From Macrotis lagotis (lineage: Eukaryota > Chordata > Mammalia > Peramelemorphia > Peramelidae), in assembly GCF_037893015.1 (NCBI RefSeq), contig NC_133663.1:2927378-2991377 (forward strand): 64,000 nt of DNA, read 5' to 3'. Of this stretch, positions 13,308 through 22,735 are shown piece after piece. Under the pieces are notes generated by a model. The model searched no databases. It had not been told where the DNA came from and worked only from the letters and a program-made list of their open reading frames with translations. Both the position numbers and the translations under genes were made by a program. Within the stretch, counting starts at the first letter, position 1, and each line of letters opens with the position of its first letter.

Positions 13308-13441
13308 TATTTTGCTAAGCAATAGGGTGATTTTCCCAGGGTCACAAAGCTAGGAAGTATCAAGTGTCTGAGGCTAAAGTGAACTCAGGTCTTCCGGACT
13401 TCAGGGTCAGTACTCTATCCACTGACCCATCCAGCTGTCCC
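13308..13441 (-). repeat. tRNA-derived SINE, antisense, diverged
   Basis: GGGTCACAAAGCTAGGAAG, GTGTCTGAGGCTAAAGTGAA and TCTATCCACTGACCCATCCA. It is older than the GGCTTGCCCAAGG copies. Confidence 0.7.
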
Positions 13442-13935
13442 TGTTTTTTGTTATCTTTTCCAGTTTTCTAGGAGAATATTCACCTTTTCAAGAAAAAAAG
13501 CAATTAAGTGATTAGCCCAGGCAGAGTTAGTTGGAGTTAGTATTTCAGGCCTTCTTGGCCCAACCTCTCCTCCACATCCAATTAACTTGCCTCCATGTCT
13601 AAAAGAAAGGCAGTAGCTCCATATTTCAGTAAAACAAACTCTTGTGGAACCCTGGACTGGGCTCTCAGAGAGCCCCAGGATGAAAGAGAAAATCAACACT
13701 GGCCTAAAAATATTCCAATATATTTGTAATTGGGGGGGGGGGAGAAATCTATTCAATAACTTACTTAATCTCTTTCTGTCTCTCTCACATACACACCTAC
13801 ACATATCTCTCAATCAACCAATAAACATTTGTGGAGCCCCAGCTATGTGCTGGTGCCCTCAAGGAGTTTATCTATCATCTCTCAATCAATCAATCAATCT
13901 ATGATATACCCGTACATCTGTATCATCTATCAGCT

Positions 13936-14106
13936 ATCTCCCACAGCAGCCAGGGCTATCTCTAGTAGTCCTGATCTATATCTGGCCACTGGATCCAGAA
14001 GGTGAGGCTGGTAACTTTGCACTGCTCCCCCCTCTCCCCCACTTCAATCCAATCACTTGCAAGTCATGGCATCGTTTCCCTTGATGTCATGATTTTCTTC
14101 CAGATC
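13936..14106 (-). repeat. Dispersed RTE/SINE-type repeat, antisense
   Basis: Reverse complement of the unit seen at 14766 and 40028: GGCCACTGGATCCAGAAGG, CACTTCAATCCAATCACTTG and GATGTCATGATTTTCTTCCA. Confidence 0.55.
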
Positions 14107-14431
14107 AAAAGACAATCAAATTTCCTGTGCCAATGCAGGTGTCCTGTACCTTTTGTACAACTGATCACATTAGAGAATTGCCCAGGGCCCTGAGACTATC
14201 TCCAAGATAGGGAAAAAATTTAGGAACCTTTCCCTGGAAGATGGAGGCTTAGTGATTATGAGACCTGGGCTCTCTTTTGACTCAAGAACTTATTTCTATT
14301 GAGTCTAGAGGTAAATCATACTTGATGACTCAACCAAGACCCTATCACACAATTGTTTGATGACTTTTGTTGGGGTAGTTGTCCCCATCCAAGGACAGCC
14401 CTTTGTGTCCTTTGGTTCCAGAGAGATAAAG

Positions 14432-15895
14432 ATGGTGTACGGGCAACTCCAAACACTGCACTAAAAAAAGTAGCACTAAGATGTCCTTAAATGAGCAATT
14501 TGCTAAAGTGTGGATGTGCAAACAGCTGGTGCCAGGGAAGATTTGCATTACAATTCAGCAGCAGCTGCAAGGCAGTGTCTACTTTTGACAAACCATCATG
14601 AAGAAGGGGCCCAGGGGGAAGAGCAATGAACAAGAAGGAACCAGTAGAAGTGCTGCAGACGTGGCAGGTTGAGGATAGGAGGTTTAGTGGCAGAAGAAGA
14701 GCTTCTGCCTGCCCTGCCCAAGAGCAGCTTGGCACCTAATGAAGTGCATACAGAGCAAAACCAGAGGTTGTGGTTGTTGCTTCATTCTCCAAGACGACCC
14801 TAGCACATGAGCTGGATTTGAGTGAAGGGGAGGCTATGCTAAGTTACCAACTGGCCATCTGGATCCAGAGACAGAGAGGAAGCAGGACAACTGGGGGATG
14901 CAAGGAGAGATCTTGGCTTCAAAGTGAGGTCTTTCCCAGGTCACAAGCCAAAAGGACTCCTGGATATGCATGAGCATGTTGGATGCGTACATGGCTCAGA
15001 CATGGAGCCCCAGGAATGAAGCCAGTTCTCCCATTGGAGATAGTTTGGGAATTCATGACATCTGGGCAGGAAAGACCTGTTGCCGTAAATGATGGGTTCA
15101 GTGTCCTCCTTTTCCCTTTTGATTTTCAGTTGTATGAAAAATGACTGCTGTTTCTTCTTTTTCCACACCTGGTTTTGAACTTGACTGTGACTGCCTGGTG
15201 CCAGGAATCCACTCCTCCCTTATCTGGCCCACACATGGACTCCCAAGCTAATCTCTTCTCCATGGAGCCTCCCAGCCCCACACTGCTTCTGGAGACAACT
15301 GTGTCACAGACTTTAAATTCTATGGTCCTACCTCATTCTGAGGTTTTGAAGAGGGGTTTGAAAAGAACTTTTAGAGATGTAATCTAAGCTTCATCACCAG
15401 TCTTGTAAAAAGATGTTAGAAAACATGGGCTGAGGTATCTGGTTCCAGCACAGACTCAATGCAGGCTGCTGAGGAAGTCCAAGGAAAGACCTCCATATAC
15501 AAGTGAGCAGTGGTCTCAGAGCTGGGATTGGTGAAGTTCACACTCATAAGGGTCAATCCATAGTGTTGAATCACGTTCATTTTTGGAAGTACAGGCTTTT
15601 TTTTGGACTTTGTTATCATGTACAAAATGGGTAATGTTGAGCAGGTACTGCAGCAAAGGAGAGGAGCCCTCTGGTTTAGTGGATTCTGTAGAGAAGAATG
15701 AGAGGATTGGGACAGACTAACTGCTAGATGAGTTCTGAAGGGCTTAAAAGTGAGATTCACATGCCCAGGACCTTTTTGAATGTCTTTGATGTCTTAGGGG
15801 TCAGATCCTTTCAGCATAATCTTGCATTTCTAGTTCATTGTAACAGAGGACACTATTCTCAAATCTCCCTCCAAAAAGACTGAGACCAATAAACC
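14432..15895 (+). pseudogene. CHTOP: CHTOP processed pseudogene (retrocopy), split by a repeat
   Basis: From ATG 14432 the sequence follows the start of the CHTOP mRNA. After an early stop, one frame reads KSSTKMSLNEQF and then a KQLVPG...QQQL stretch, matching KSTTKMSLNERF and the following NKQPTP...QQQQ of CHTOP, with GKSN further on. After a repeat insertion (about 14766-14941), AAAAGGACTCCTGGATATGC leads into LDAYMAQT (14979-15001), the C-terminus of CHTOP, with a TGA near 15017. A diverged 3'UTR-like stretch follows, with AATAAA at 15888-15893. There are no introns and many stops, and the arginine/glycine-rich middle is lost or unrecognisable. CHTOP is a chromatin/mRNA-export factor; this copy cannot encode it. 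The 3' limit is approximate. Confidence 0.7.
14766..14941 (+). repeat. Dispersed RTE/SINE-type repeat inside the CHTOP retrocopy
   Basis: TTCATTCTCCAAGACGACCC, GAGCTGGATTTGAGTG, GCTAAGTTACCAAC and GGCCATCTGGATCCAGAG share their order with the unit at 40028. It separates the 5' and 3' parts of the CHTOP copy, so it is younger than the retrocopy. Confidence 0.6.
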
Positions 15896-16557
15896 TGAAC
15901 TTGCTTTGGGTTCTGAGGCACTTAAATTCTCTTCATTTTTTTTTATACTTTTATACTTCATTCAACCTCTCCTAGATTCTCTACCCAGGCCATCACTATC
16001 AAGTTGTGTTTTATATGAAGGGAAAGATAAAATGATGTCAATGGATAGTGAGAAATGAAGGGTGGGGGGTGGGCAGAGAGGGACAGGAAGAAGCTGTCAT
16101 ACCCCCATTCACTGAGTTTCTTTTCCAGAGTTAGTCCCTTCTGGAAGGGAGGAGAAATCATCTCCCAGCTTCAAGATCCTGGAGGTCCAGGTCAGTGCCA
16201 TTGTCTCACCCCTCAGGCAACTGGGGTCCAAGAAATTCAATGACTTGTTCAAGATTCCTCACAGTGTCAGGGTTAGAATTTTAACTCGGGTCTTCTGTGT
16301 TGAGGCACGAATCTGAACTGATTTCTCATAGGCAAGTGAGGCTGGGCTCACCTGCTGCCTGAGGGTTGGCATCACTTCCTCGGGTGCTAGCTTGGGGGAG
16401 CTCATGGGGCTGTGGGGGTAGGAGAAGCAAGTAGGAGCATGAGGATGTCCTTGAACCCTGTGCCCTTCCCCTACATGGGCAAGGAGAAGGATGCTCTGCA
16501 GTTTGACCTTCTGGTCTTCTGCTCTCAAAGCCCCCGAAGTCCATCGCCGCAGGGCCG

Positions 16558-16560
<3 letters not shown>

Positions 16561-16641
<81 letters not shown>
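16561..16641. repeat. 9-bp tandem repeat CGAGGAGCC x 9
   Basis: Nine perfect copies end to end (81 bp). The unit length is a multiple of three, so all frames stay open and read Glu-Glu-Pro, Arg-Ser-Pro or similar. It lies at the upstream edge of the CpG island, about 0.7 kb before the E-box. Confidence 0.95.
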
Positions 16642-17331
16642 GGCATCACCGATGGCCACAGCAGCGGGAGGAGGGGGGGCTCCGAGCGAAGCTTCCAGTG
16701 CCTTGGGGCTCCCTGGCCTCGGGCTACTGCAGCAGACCTGGGGGGCCTCCCGCTCCCTTCTCCTTTGTCAGGTCTGGGTGCAGGTGCCCCTCTCCACTTC
16801 TCCGGGGTCTCAGTCGACTGCAGCCTGGGCCGGTTGGGGTCTCGTCTTCTGCCCCCTCCCATGGCTCCAGCGGGCCCGCTGGCCGGGGTCCAGGGGGGCC
16901 CTGTGCCCTGGAAACAGGCGGCCAGCTCCCGGGGCAGACGAAGGGCGCGGCGCGCTGGGCACGCCGCGAGGGAGCGGGTGCAGACGCGGGTGGGCGCGGA
17001 GGCTGGATCCGGCCCGGGAGCCCGCGGGGGCGCCGCCCTGGCACGGGCCCGCACCCCCGGCCCCGCGGGCCGCCCCGCGCCTCCTCCCCGGCGGCCACAC
17101 GTGCGGCGGCGCCCCGCTTCGAGCGGCTCTTCCGGGGCGGCGCAGGGCGCATGCTCGCCCCGCCCGGCCCGCCGGGCCCCGCCCCCGCGGCGCGCGCCCT
17201 CGCCCCTCCGCCCCTCTCCGCGCGCGCCCCCGGGCCCGAGGGGCGTGGCCGAGCCCCGGCCCCGCCCCCGCGGCGCCCGCCGCTTCCGCTCCCGCCCCCG
17301 CGCTCCGGCCCCGGGGCCCGGGACGAGTCAA

Positions 17332-17344
17332 TCACGTGAGCTCA
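17332..17344. promoter_or_regulatory. E-box palindrome TCACGTGA overlapping TGAGCTCA
   Basis: TCACGTGA occupies 17332-17339, with core CACGTG at 17333-17338, the motif bound by USF and the MiT/TFE factors (TFEB/TFE3). TGAGCTCA at 17337-17344 overlaps it. An ETS-like ACATCCGG follows. The site lies about 350 bp before the exon 1 donor, where the start of transcription is expected. Confidence 0.6.
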
Positions 17345-17580
17345 CATCCGGCGCGGGAGGCCCGAGCTCGCGCTCGCGCCCTCGTTCCCGCCGCCGCCGC
17401 CCGCGCCGCTCCGGGCCCGCCGCCCCTCCCCCGCCGCCGCCCCGGGCCCAGGCCCCGCCGGACGCCCGAGGCCCCGAGGGACGGAGCGCGCGCCCCCGCG
17501 GCCCCCGCGCGGCCCCGGGAGCCCCCGGCCCAGCCCGCCCGCCCAGGGCCCCGGGGGCGGCGGGGCGGCGGGCCCGGGCC

Positions 17581-17595
17581 ATGGCGCTGAGCTGA
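17581..17595 (+). promoter_or_regulatory. uORF1, 4 codons (MALS), in exon 1
   Basis: ATG GCG CTG AGC TGA with a near-perfect initiation context (GGGCC before, G at +4). If exon 1 is transcribed from upstream of 17581, ribosomes should meet this minimal uORF first and would have to reinitiate or leak past it to reach the ATP13A3 start. Confidence 0.5.
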
Positions 17596-17609
17596 GCGCG
17601 GCGGCGGGA

Positions 17610-17680
17610 GACGAGGAGGGGGAGGAGGACGAGGACGACGAGGGGACGCGGAGGAGGAGGAGGAGGAGGAGGAGGCGGCG
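17610..17680 (+). repeat. Purine-rich GGA/GAG run in exon 1
   Basis: GAGGAGGGGGAGGAGGAC and then (GGA)n lead to GGCGGCGGCCG at the donor. It could form G-quadruplex structure in the mRNA leader. Confidence 0.75.
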
Positions 17681-17684
17681 GCCG

Positions 17685-19277
17685 GTGAGTGGCGGCCGGA
17701 GGGGGCGCCCCGGGGCGGGCCGGGTCCCCCCGCTCCTGTCCGGGCCGGGCCCCCCAGCACCCGCCCGGGCCCCCCAGCACCCGCCCGGGCCGGGCCCCCC
17801 AGCACCCTCCTCCTGCCGGCCCGGGGCCCCGCGGGGGGCTGCTGCCGGAGAGCCTGCGGCGGGGGGGCAGGGTGAGGGCCCGCAGGGGCGCCGACTCGAG
17901 GGAGACCTTTCCCCGTGAACTTGACTGTCCCCAGGCCCCGAGCCGCGGGGGGTGGGCAGGGCTCTGGGCCTGCGGCTTGCGGCTTGGGGTGCCCGCGTGG
18001 CTGTGCCCGCAGTGGCAGCCTCGGGCCCCACCAGCACCCGCGCTGCAGGAGGGCCGGGGGCCCGGGGCCCGGGGCCTTGTCTTCCTTCCTCTCCCCCGGC
18101 CATGCCCCGGCCCAGTCAGAAGGGAGGGTTTACGGGGATGCCGCTTCCCCGCTTCCCTTCTGTCAGTCTGTCCACACTGGAAGCTTCCCGTCTGTCCCTG
18201 GGGGGCAGGTTGGCCATTCCTCAGTCGCCGGGCATCGCTTCGGTGCCCAGGACTCGCTGCCCGAGCGCCGCTGCCAGTGCGTGGCCGTGGGACCTGTCTC
18301 TGACCGGGTCAAAGCCCCTGGCCATTTGAGGCTCCGCTCAGTTTCCATTTCTCCTCTTGGTGATGTGGAACCTTTCAGATGATTGTAAAACCTTTCTTCC
18401 GTAGTGGAGAGAGGATTTGTGGGACTAAAAACTCTGCTGATTCCCTCAGGTCCTGGACCCTCCTCATCTATGGGTCTTTATCTGGTGAACTCCTTGAGGT
18501 CTCAGCCCGGGCTGCCCTCACCTCTCCGTCTGGGAGCCCTTTTCTCAGTTCTCGTAGCTTTGGATATGGAGGCCCTTTGCCCTTGGACGGGAAGTACTGC
18601 TTTTTTGGGGTTCATCTCAAATGCTGCTTTCTGTCAGAGGCCTGGGTCTTTTCCGCCCTCTTTGCTCCCCTTTCCCTGTTCCTTTTGTGTCTGGCTGCCT
18701 CTGCGCTGATAGAATGGAGGCACTTGGAGGGTAGAGGCCGTTCAGTTTTAGCTTGGCACTCTCAGAACTAAGGCCCACAGGCCTCCCATCTCCCCCAGTC
18801 CATCTTACTTTTCTCTTCTGGATCCTCATTTTCCTCCAGACAGTGAAAAGGGAACGTCTCCAAGGTTTGCAGGACCTTCTCCGTTAGTACCTGCCGGTTG
18901 AAGATGTTCCTTTATTCTTTGATCTCTTCAGACCCGCTTCTGGAGGGAGAGGCAAACAGTTGTACAGTCTCTCAAGGAACCTACAGCCTTGGAAACCTGT
19001 AGTTTCTTAGTCCAGAACCTTATTTTTCATGTTCAGTTCACATTTAAATCTTCTGATATTAGGGAGATGCTGACTTGATTTGAAGACATTCTTAGTAGAA
19101 GATTCTTGGTAGAATTCCTTCTCTCGGTAAATGAGCATACTTAACTTTATGATATTTTATGTATACTGATCTTACCAAATAATCACAAACCGCCAGTTGA
19201 AGGGAAGAGAGATATTTTCTCTCCTTGAGAAGTAGTGATCTCATTTAACTGAAACTTCTTATTTTTTTCATTTATAG
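17685..19277 (+). other. ATP13A3: ATP13A3 intron 1 (proposed)
   Basis: The first 650 bp belong to the CpG island. The rest, 18.35-19.28 kb, is unique-looking sequence without a recognised gene or repeat. Confidence 0.5.
17738..17808. repeat. GC-rich minisatellite, about 3 units
   Basis: CCGGGCCCCCCAGCACCCGC recurs three times with spacing of about 20-25 bp just inside intron 1. Confidence 0.8.
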
Positions 19278-19364
19278 CAATGTCACCATTGATGTCAGTC
19301 ACCAAACAAGCATTAATGACTTCTCTCTGTCAGGATCCGAGTACAAAAGGGAGATGAATGAAAA
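19278..19364 (+). other. ATP13A3: ATP13A3 probable exon 2 (non-coding, 87 nt)
   Basis: The segment sits between a good acceptor (pyrimidine-rich stretch, TTATAG) and a consensus donor (AAAA|GTAAGT) and does not belong to any repeat I recognise. It lies 1.6 kb downstream of exon 1. It would join to the 43047 acceptor as a second leader exon. It contains a complete 25-codon uORF and two further ATGs. The call rests on splice signals only. Confidence 0.55.
19280..19357 (+). promoter_or_regulatory. uORF2, 25 codons, within exon 2
   Basis: The ATG at 19280 opens 25 sense codons and stops at TGA 19355-19357. The peptide starts MSPLMSVTKQ and ends STKGR, with in-frame Met at positions 1, 5 and 13. 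It lies wholly inside the predicted exon. A further ATG at 19354 overlaps the stop (ATGA), and another follows at 19358. After splicing to 43047 these give 9- and 12-codon uORFs that also stop before the main ATG. Confidence 0.45.
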
Positions 19365-20449
19365 GTAAGTGCTGGCGGCCCAGACAAAGGCAGCCCCGGC
19401 TTCGAGCTCTGTCTGTGCGCTCATGTGCTTCAGTTACTTTGAAGCGGGTCACCTTGTTGATCGTTGGAAGCCAACTCTCCCATTTACCAGCCATTAAATA
19501 TTTATAGACTGTCTAAAACTCGTTTGATTCTGTTACTTTAGCTCTTGTCACTTTGGAAGGGGAAGGAGAGTTGCACAAGATGTCTATGACCATCACAAAA
19601 CAGCCCTGCTCACCAGGCTGGGGATGAGTCCTCTGTAGGTCAGCAAGGTTGGTCCAAGACTGTGCTCAAACCCATCTCCATCCATATGAAGGTGCTTATG
19701 CTCTATGGGCCAGAGAGAAGGCTGGGGTCTAGCTTGGGAGTTGGGGGAGAGTGAGCCAGCTGTTTATTTAGTTTTGAATGGTTGGTCTTGTGCTGCATTT
19801 TTCTGCTGAGCTGCCTTGTCAGATTGTAGTCCATGATAAAAGGAGCAGTGTTCCTTTCCAGAGGGCTCAGCTCATGTGTGGCTTCCTTCCTTTTTACCCC
19901 CAGCCATTCTACCCAGCAGTAGCCCATCACCTGAGCCCCCTCCTCCTGGACACAGATGTGCAGCCTCTGCTCATCCCTTCTGGAGGGGGAGGGGGATGTG
20001 GGATGCAGGGGCTTCAACACTTCCAAAAGCCTTCCCTTTTGAGCAGAGTCGGCACTTTGCAGCTAGTGTCGTTTTCCCTCAGCCCTTCCCCTCTGCCCCC
20101 TTTCTGTTTTCCTTTTTTGTGTTGTTGTTACTCATTCAACTAGAAGCTCTTTGAGGCTACTTGTATTTCTGCACAATGGTTCTGGATGGGACGAATTGGT
20201 CTCAATTTCTTACCGAGAACCATCCATGTAATGTGGAATAGGAGAAGAAATGCCAGCCTCCTTCTGGAGCGTTTCTCATCCTCTGTTCCCAGAACCTAAG
20301 AATAGATTGGGGATGGGGAGGAGGCTCTCATTTAAAATTCTCTTCCTATTTTTGCCTTATTTTATGTTGATGATTGTTTTTTTGCCAAAAAGAATGGAGG
20401 TGATCTGGTGGGTCATTCAGTCCAAAGGTTCTTTAGTCAGCTGATCAAC

Positions 20450-22200
20450 ATTGAGCAGCTCCTGTCTGCCAGGCTCTGGCCTAAGCCGAGGGATCACAAA
20501 GAGAGGCACAAGACAGTGCCTGCTTCCACCCAAGCTTGTAGATGAATGGGAGAGATAGGATGCTCAGACCCATGGACAAACTATACACAGGATAAATTGG
20601 AAATCTTTGGTAGAGGGATTCACTGTGGGAAAGGACTGGGAAAAGTTTCTTGAAGATATTTTCAGTTGAGACTTGAAGGAAGCCAAGCCAGGAGGGAGAG
20701 CTCTCCTCCCGAGGATTCCAGGCAGAAGGGACTAAATCAGGAGATGGAGTATCTTGTCCCAGAACAGCCAGGCAGTCAGTGTCAGTGGATCAGAGTATGT
20801 GGAGGAGAATTAGGAATAAAGATGAGAAATATGGGGGGTAGTGCAGGTTAGATTGGGCTTTTAAAAACCAGAGTATTTTATATTTGATCCTGGAGGTGAT
20901 AGGGACTCCTGGGGAGGGTTTTATGAAGAACCTGTTCAGACCTGTGTTTAAGTGGGAACATTTGACAGCTGAGTGAAGGAAGGTCTGTCTGGAGAGGGCA
21001 GAGACTTGGGGCAGGGAGACGAAATAGCAGACTTTTGCCACAGTCCAGACTTTAGATGATGCTGAGGACCTGCCACCAGTGTACTAGGGGAGAAAGGGAA
21101 GCCTAACCAAGAGGCTTTATAAAGCTAAAATCTATAGTAATAGGGATGGTGGTAGGAGGAGGGCAGAGTATTTTTTGGGAAGATGTTTGTTTTTGTTATT
21201 GAAGTTTAAGCTATGAAACATCCACTTAGAAATAGATGGTTAGAAAGAGTTTGGGACTGGAGAAGAACATTTGATAATCATCAGTATGTTGATAATCTAA
21301 TCCTTGGGACTCAAAATATTATAGAGAGGGAAGAGGACCGAAGAAAGAGTCCTTGAGGAACAGCTGTGGTTAGCCAGGGTATGAGTTTGATGAAGTTGTA
21401 GCAAAGAAAGTTGAGAAGTAGTGGTCAGATGGGGAGGAGGAGCCCCAGGAGAAAGGGGTATCTAGACTCCCTGAGAGAAGAGTATGGAGGAGAGAGTGAT
21501 CAATAGTATCAAAGGCTGTAGAGAAGTCAAGAAAGAAGAGGTCTGAAAAGGCCATTAGACCAGTTTTGTTTGAATGATAAGATTGGAAGAGAGACTCTAG
21601 CTAGAAAGTTAAGAGAATGGCAGGAAGGTTCTCAAGGAGTTTAGCTGAGAAAGATCAAGTGAGGACCTACTTTTCCTTCTTTGCTTCCTTCCTTCCTCCC
21701 TCCCTCCCTGTCTCCCTCTCTTCCTCCTTTTCCTTTCCTCTGTCCTTCCTTCCTTTGTTTGTAGGCAGAAGAGAAGCAGCCAGCAACCTGGGAGAGAGGA
21801 AGGAGGAGTGAGATGAGATAGTAGGGATGCTAGAGATGCTGGAATGGCATCCGTTGTACAGGTAGAGAGCTTGGATTTGTTGAGGGAAGGAAGCACCTTG
21901 GAAGATCTCTGGTGGAGGGTTGATAAGAGAAGCATAAAAGAATTGCCTTGCAGCTGCAGAGGCCCAGTTTTGTTTATTCAGCAGCTGTGAGCCAAGGCTT
22001 GACAGGTCCAGATCATCGATATGATAAAGAAACAAGGGCCTGAAGAAAAGACACTTAAGAGGACTGTAATTCACCAAGGGATCATAGTAGGGAAAGGAAG
22101 AGGGACTGGCCAGTGTGGAGAGACTTGAAGGATGGCAGGTCATCCTGTGGACATCGGACAGGTTTGGGCTTGCCGGGTAGAGGGTGATTTTTGATCAGGA
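20450..22200 (-). repeat. L2/L3-type LINE, antisense, with reverse-transcriptase remnant
   Basis: On the minus strand 21370-21555 reads FSTAFDTIDHSLLH, the first catalytic block of CR1/L2/L3-clade reverse transcriptases. Upstream of it (21.6-21.9 kb) is KSKLSTCTTDAIPASL, the usual STC.LDPIP-like block. The 3' part (20.45-21.05 kb) matches the L2 tail pattern. Frameshifts and stops make it inactive. Confidence 0.7.
21672..21762. repeat. Polypyrimidine (CTTCC)n tract
   Basis: CTTCCTTCCTTCCTCCCTCC and similar runs on the + strand. Confidence 0.8.
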
Positions 22201-22610
22201 GAAATTTTAAAGTTCATGTCCTTGAGAATGGTGCACTTTTGGACAATGGCAAAATCAATGAATGTTGTGTGGCTGAAGTGGGTTGGAGGAAGTCATGGGG
22301 AAATGGTAAGTTGAGGAATTCTGGCTTTGGGGTATTTGTGGCCATGTCAGTTTGTCTTCTTGAGTCCCCTGTTATGAGGACAGGAGCTGGGGAGGAGAGG
22401 AGCTGGACCCTGAACTCTTTTTGGAAAGGAGGAAGTCAACAGCTACCAGCATTTGGATGGGATGGCAGATATGGACTGAGGGAATCTTGGAAGACCTTGG
22501 AGTCCTTTGTCATTCTGGTGAAGCCCCTGGGTGCCTCAGAATAATAGTTGTAGATGCATAAAATAGGAAGGATTGCAAAGGAAGCCAATTATATTGACAT
22601 ACAAGTTTTT

Positions 22611-22735
22611 TGCACTGGCCTTGGAGTCAGGAGGACCCGAGCTCAAATCCAGCCTCAGACACAATAATTACTTAGCTTTGTGACCTTGGGCAAGTCACCT
22701 AATCCCAATTGTCTTGCAAAAATAAAACAACAAAA
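22611..22735 (+). repeat. tRNA-derived SINE, sense, 5' truncated
   Basis: GGCCTTGGAGTCAGGAGGAC, CAAATCCAGCCTCAGACAC and CTTGGGCAAGTCACCTAATC, then an A-rich tail. Confidence 0.8.

Larger units (their letters stand above)
1..16519. other. Upstream intergenic region, repeat-rich, no gene recognised
   Basis: Short open frames occur on both strands, but none has a recognisable domain, splice pattern or start context. The block holds L1, L2, MIR and SINE relics and one processed pseudogene, listed separately. The stretches 1-2435, 2890-4426, 5670-6285, 6580-7925, 9205-10005, 10750-12590 and 15920-16519 show nothing I can name. In human the gene upstream of ATP13A3 is TMEM44, but I could not recognise any of its exons. 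Confidence 0.6.
17340..17684 (+). other. ATP13A3: ATP13A3 probable exon 1 (non-coding, CpG-island 5' UTR)
   Basis: The exon end is placed at a consensus donor (GCCG|GTGAGT) at 17684/17685 inside the densest part of the CpG island. The transcription start cannot be read from sequence; 17340 is an approximate bound just after the E-box. The segment is GC-rich, with a purine-rich GAG/GGA run at about 17610-17680, and holds one ATG (17581) opening a 4-codon uORF. It is assigned to ATP13A3 because no other gene is seen downstream on this strand. Confidence 0.55.
16520..18350. promoter_or_regulatory. CpG island at the ATP13A3 promoter
   Basis: A sharp rise in G+C and CpG, densest at about 16.9-17.9 kb, with many GGGCGG-type GC boxes and no TATA box. 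It surrounds the probable exon 1. Long frames on both strands here (up to 392 codons) arise from the base composition. Confidence 0.9.

Noticed and set aside
15416..15760. A 114-codon frame on the - strand
   Set aside because: It lies antisense to the 3' part of the CHTOP retrocopy and shows no known family.
16412..17595. A 392-codon open frame on the + strand and several long frames on both strands in the CpG island
   Set aside because: They are rich in Ala, Pro, Arg and Gly, overlap in many frames and include the 9-bp repeat. This is what high G+C gives without coding; no domain is visible.
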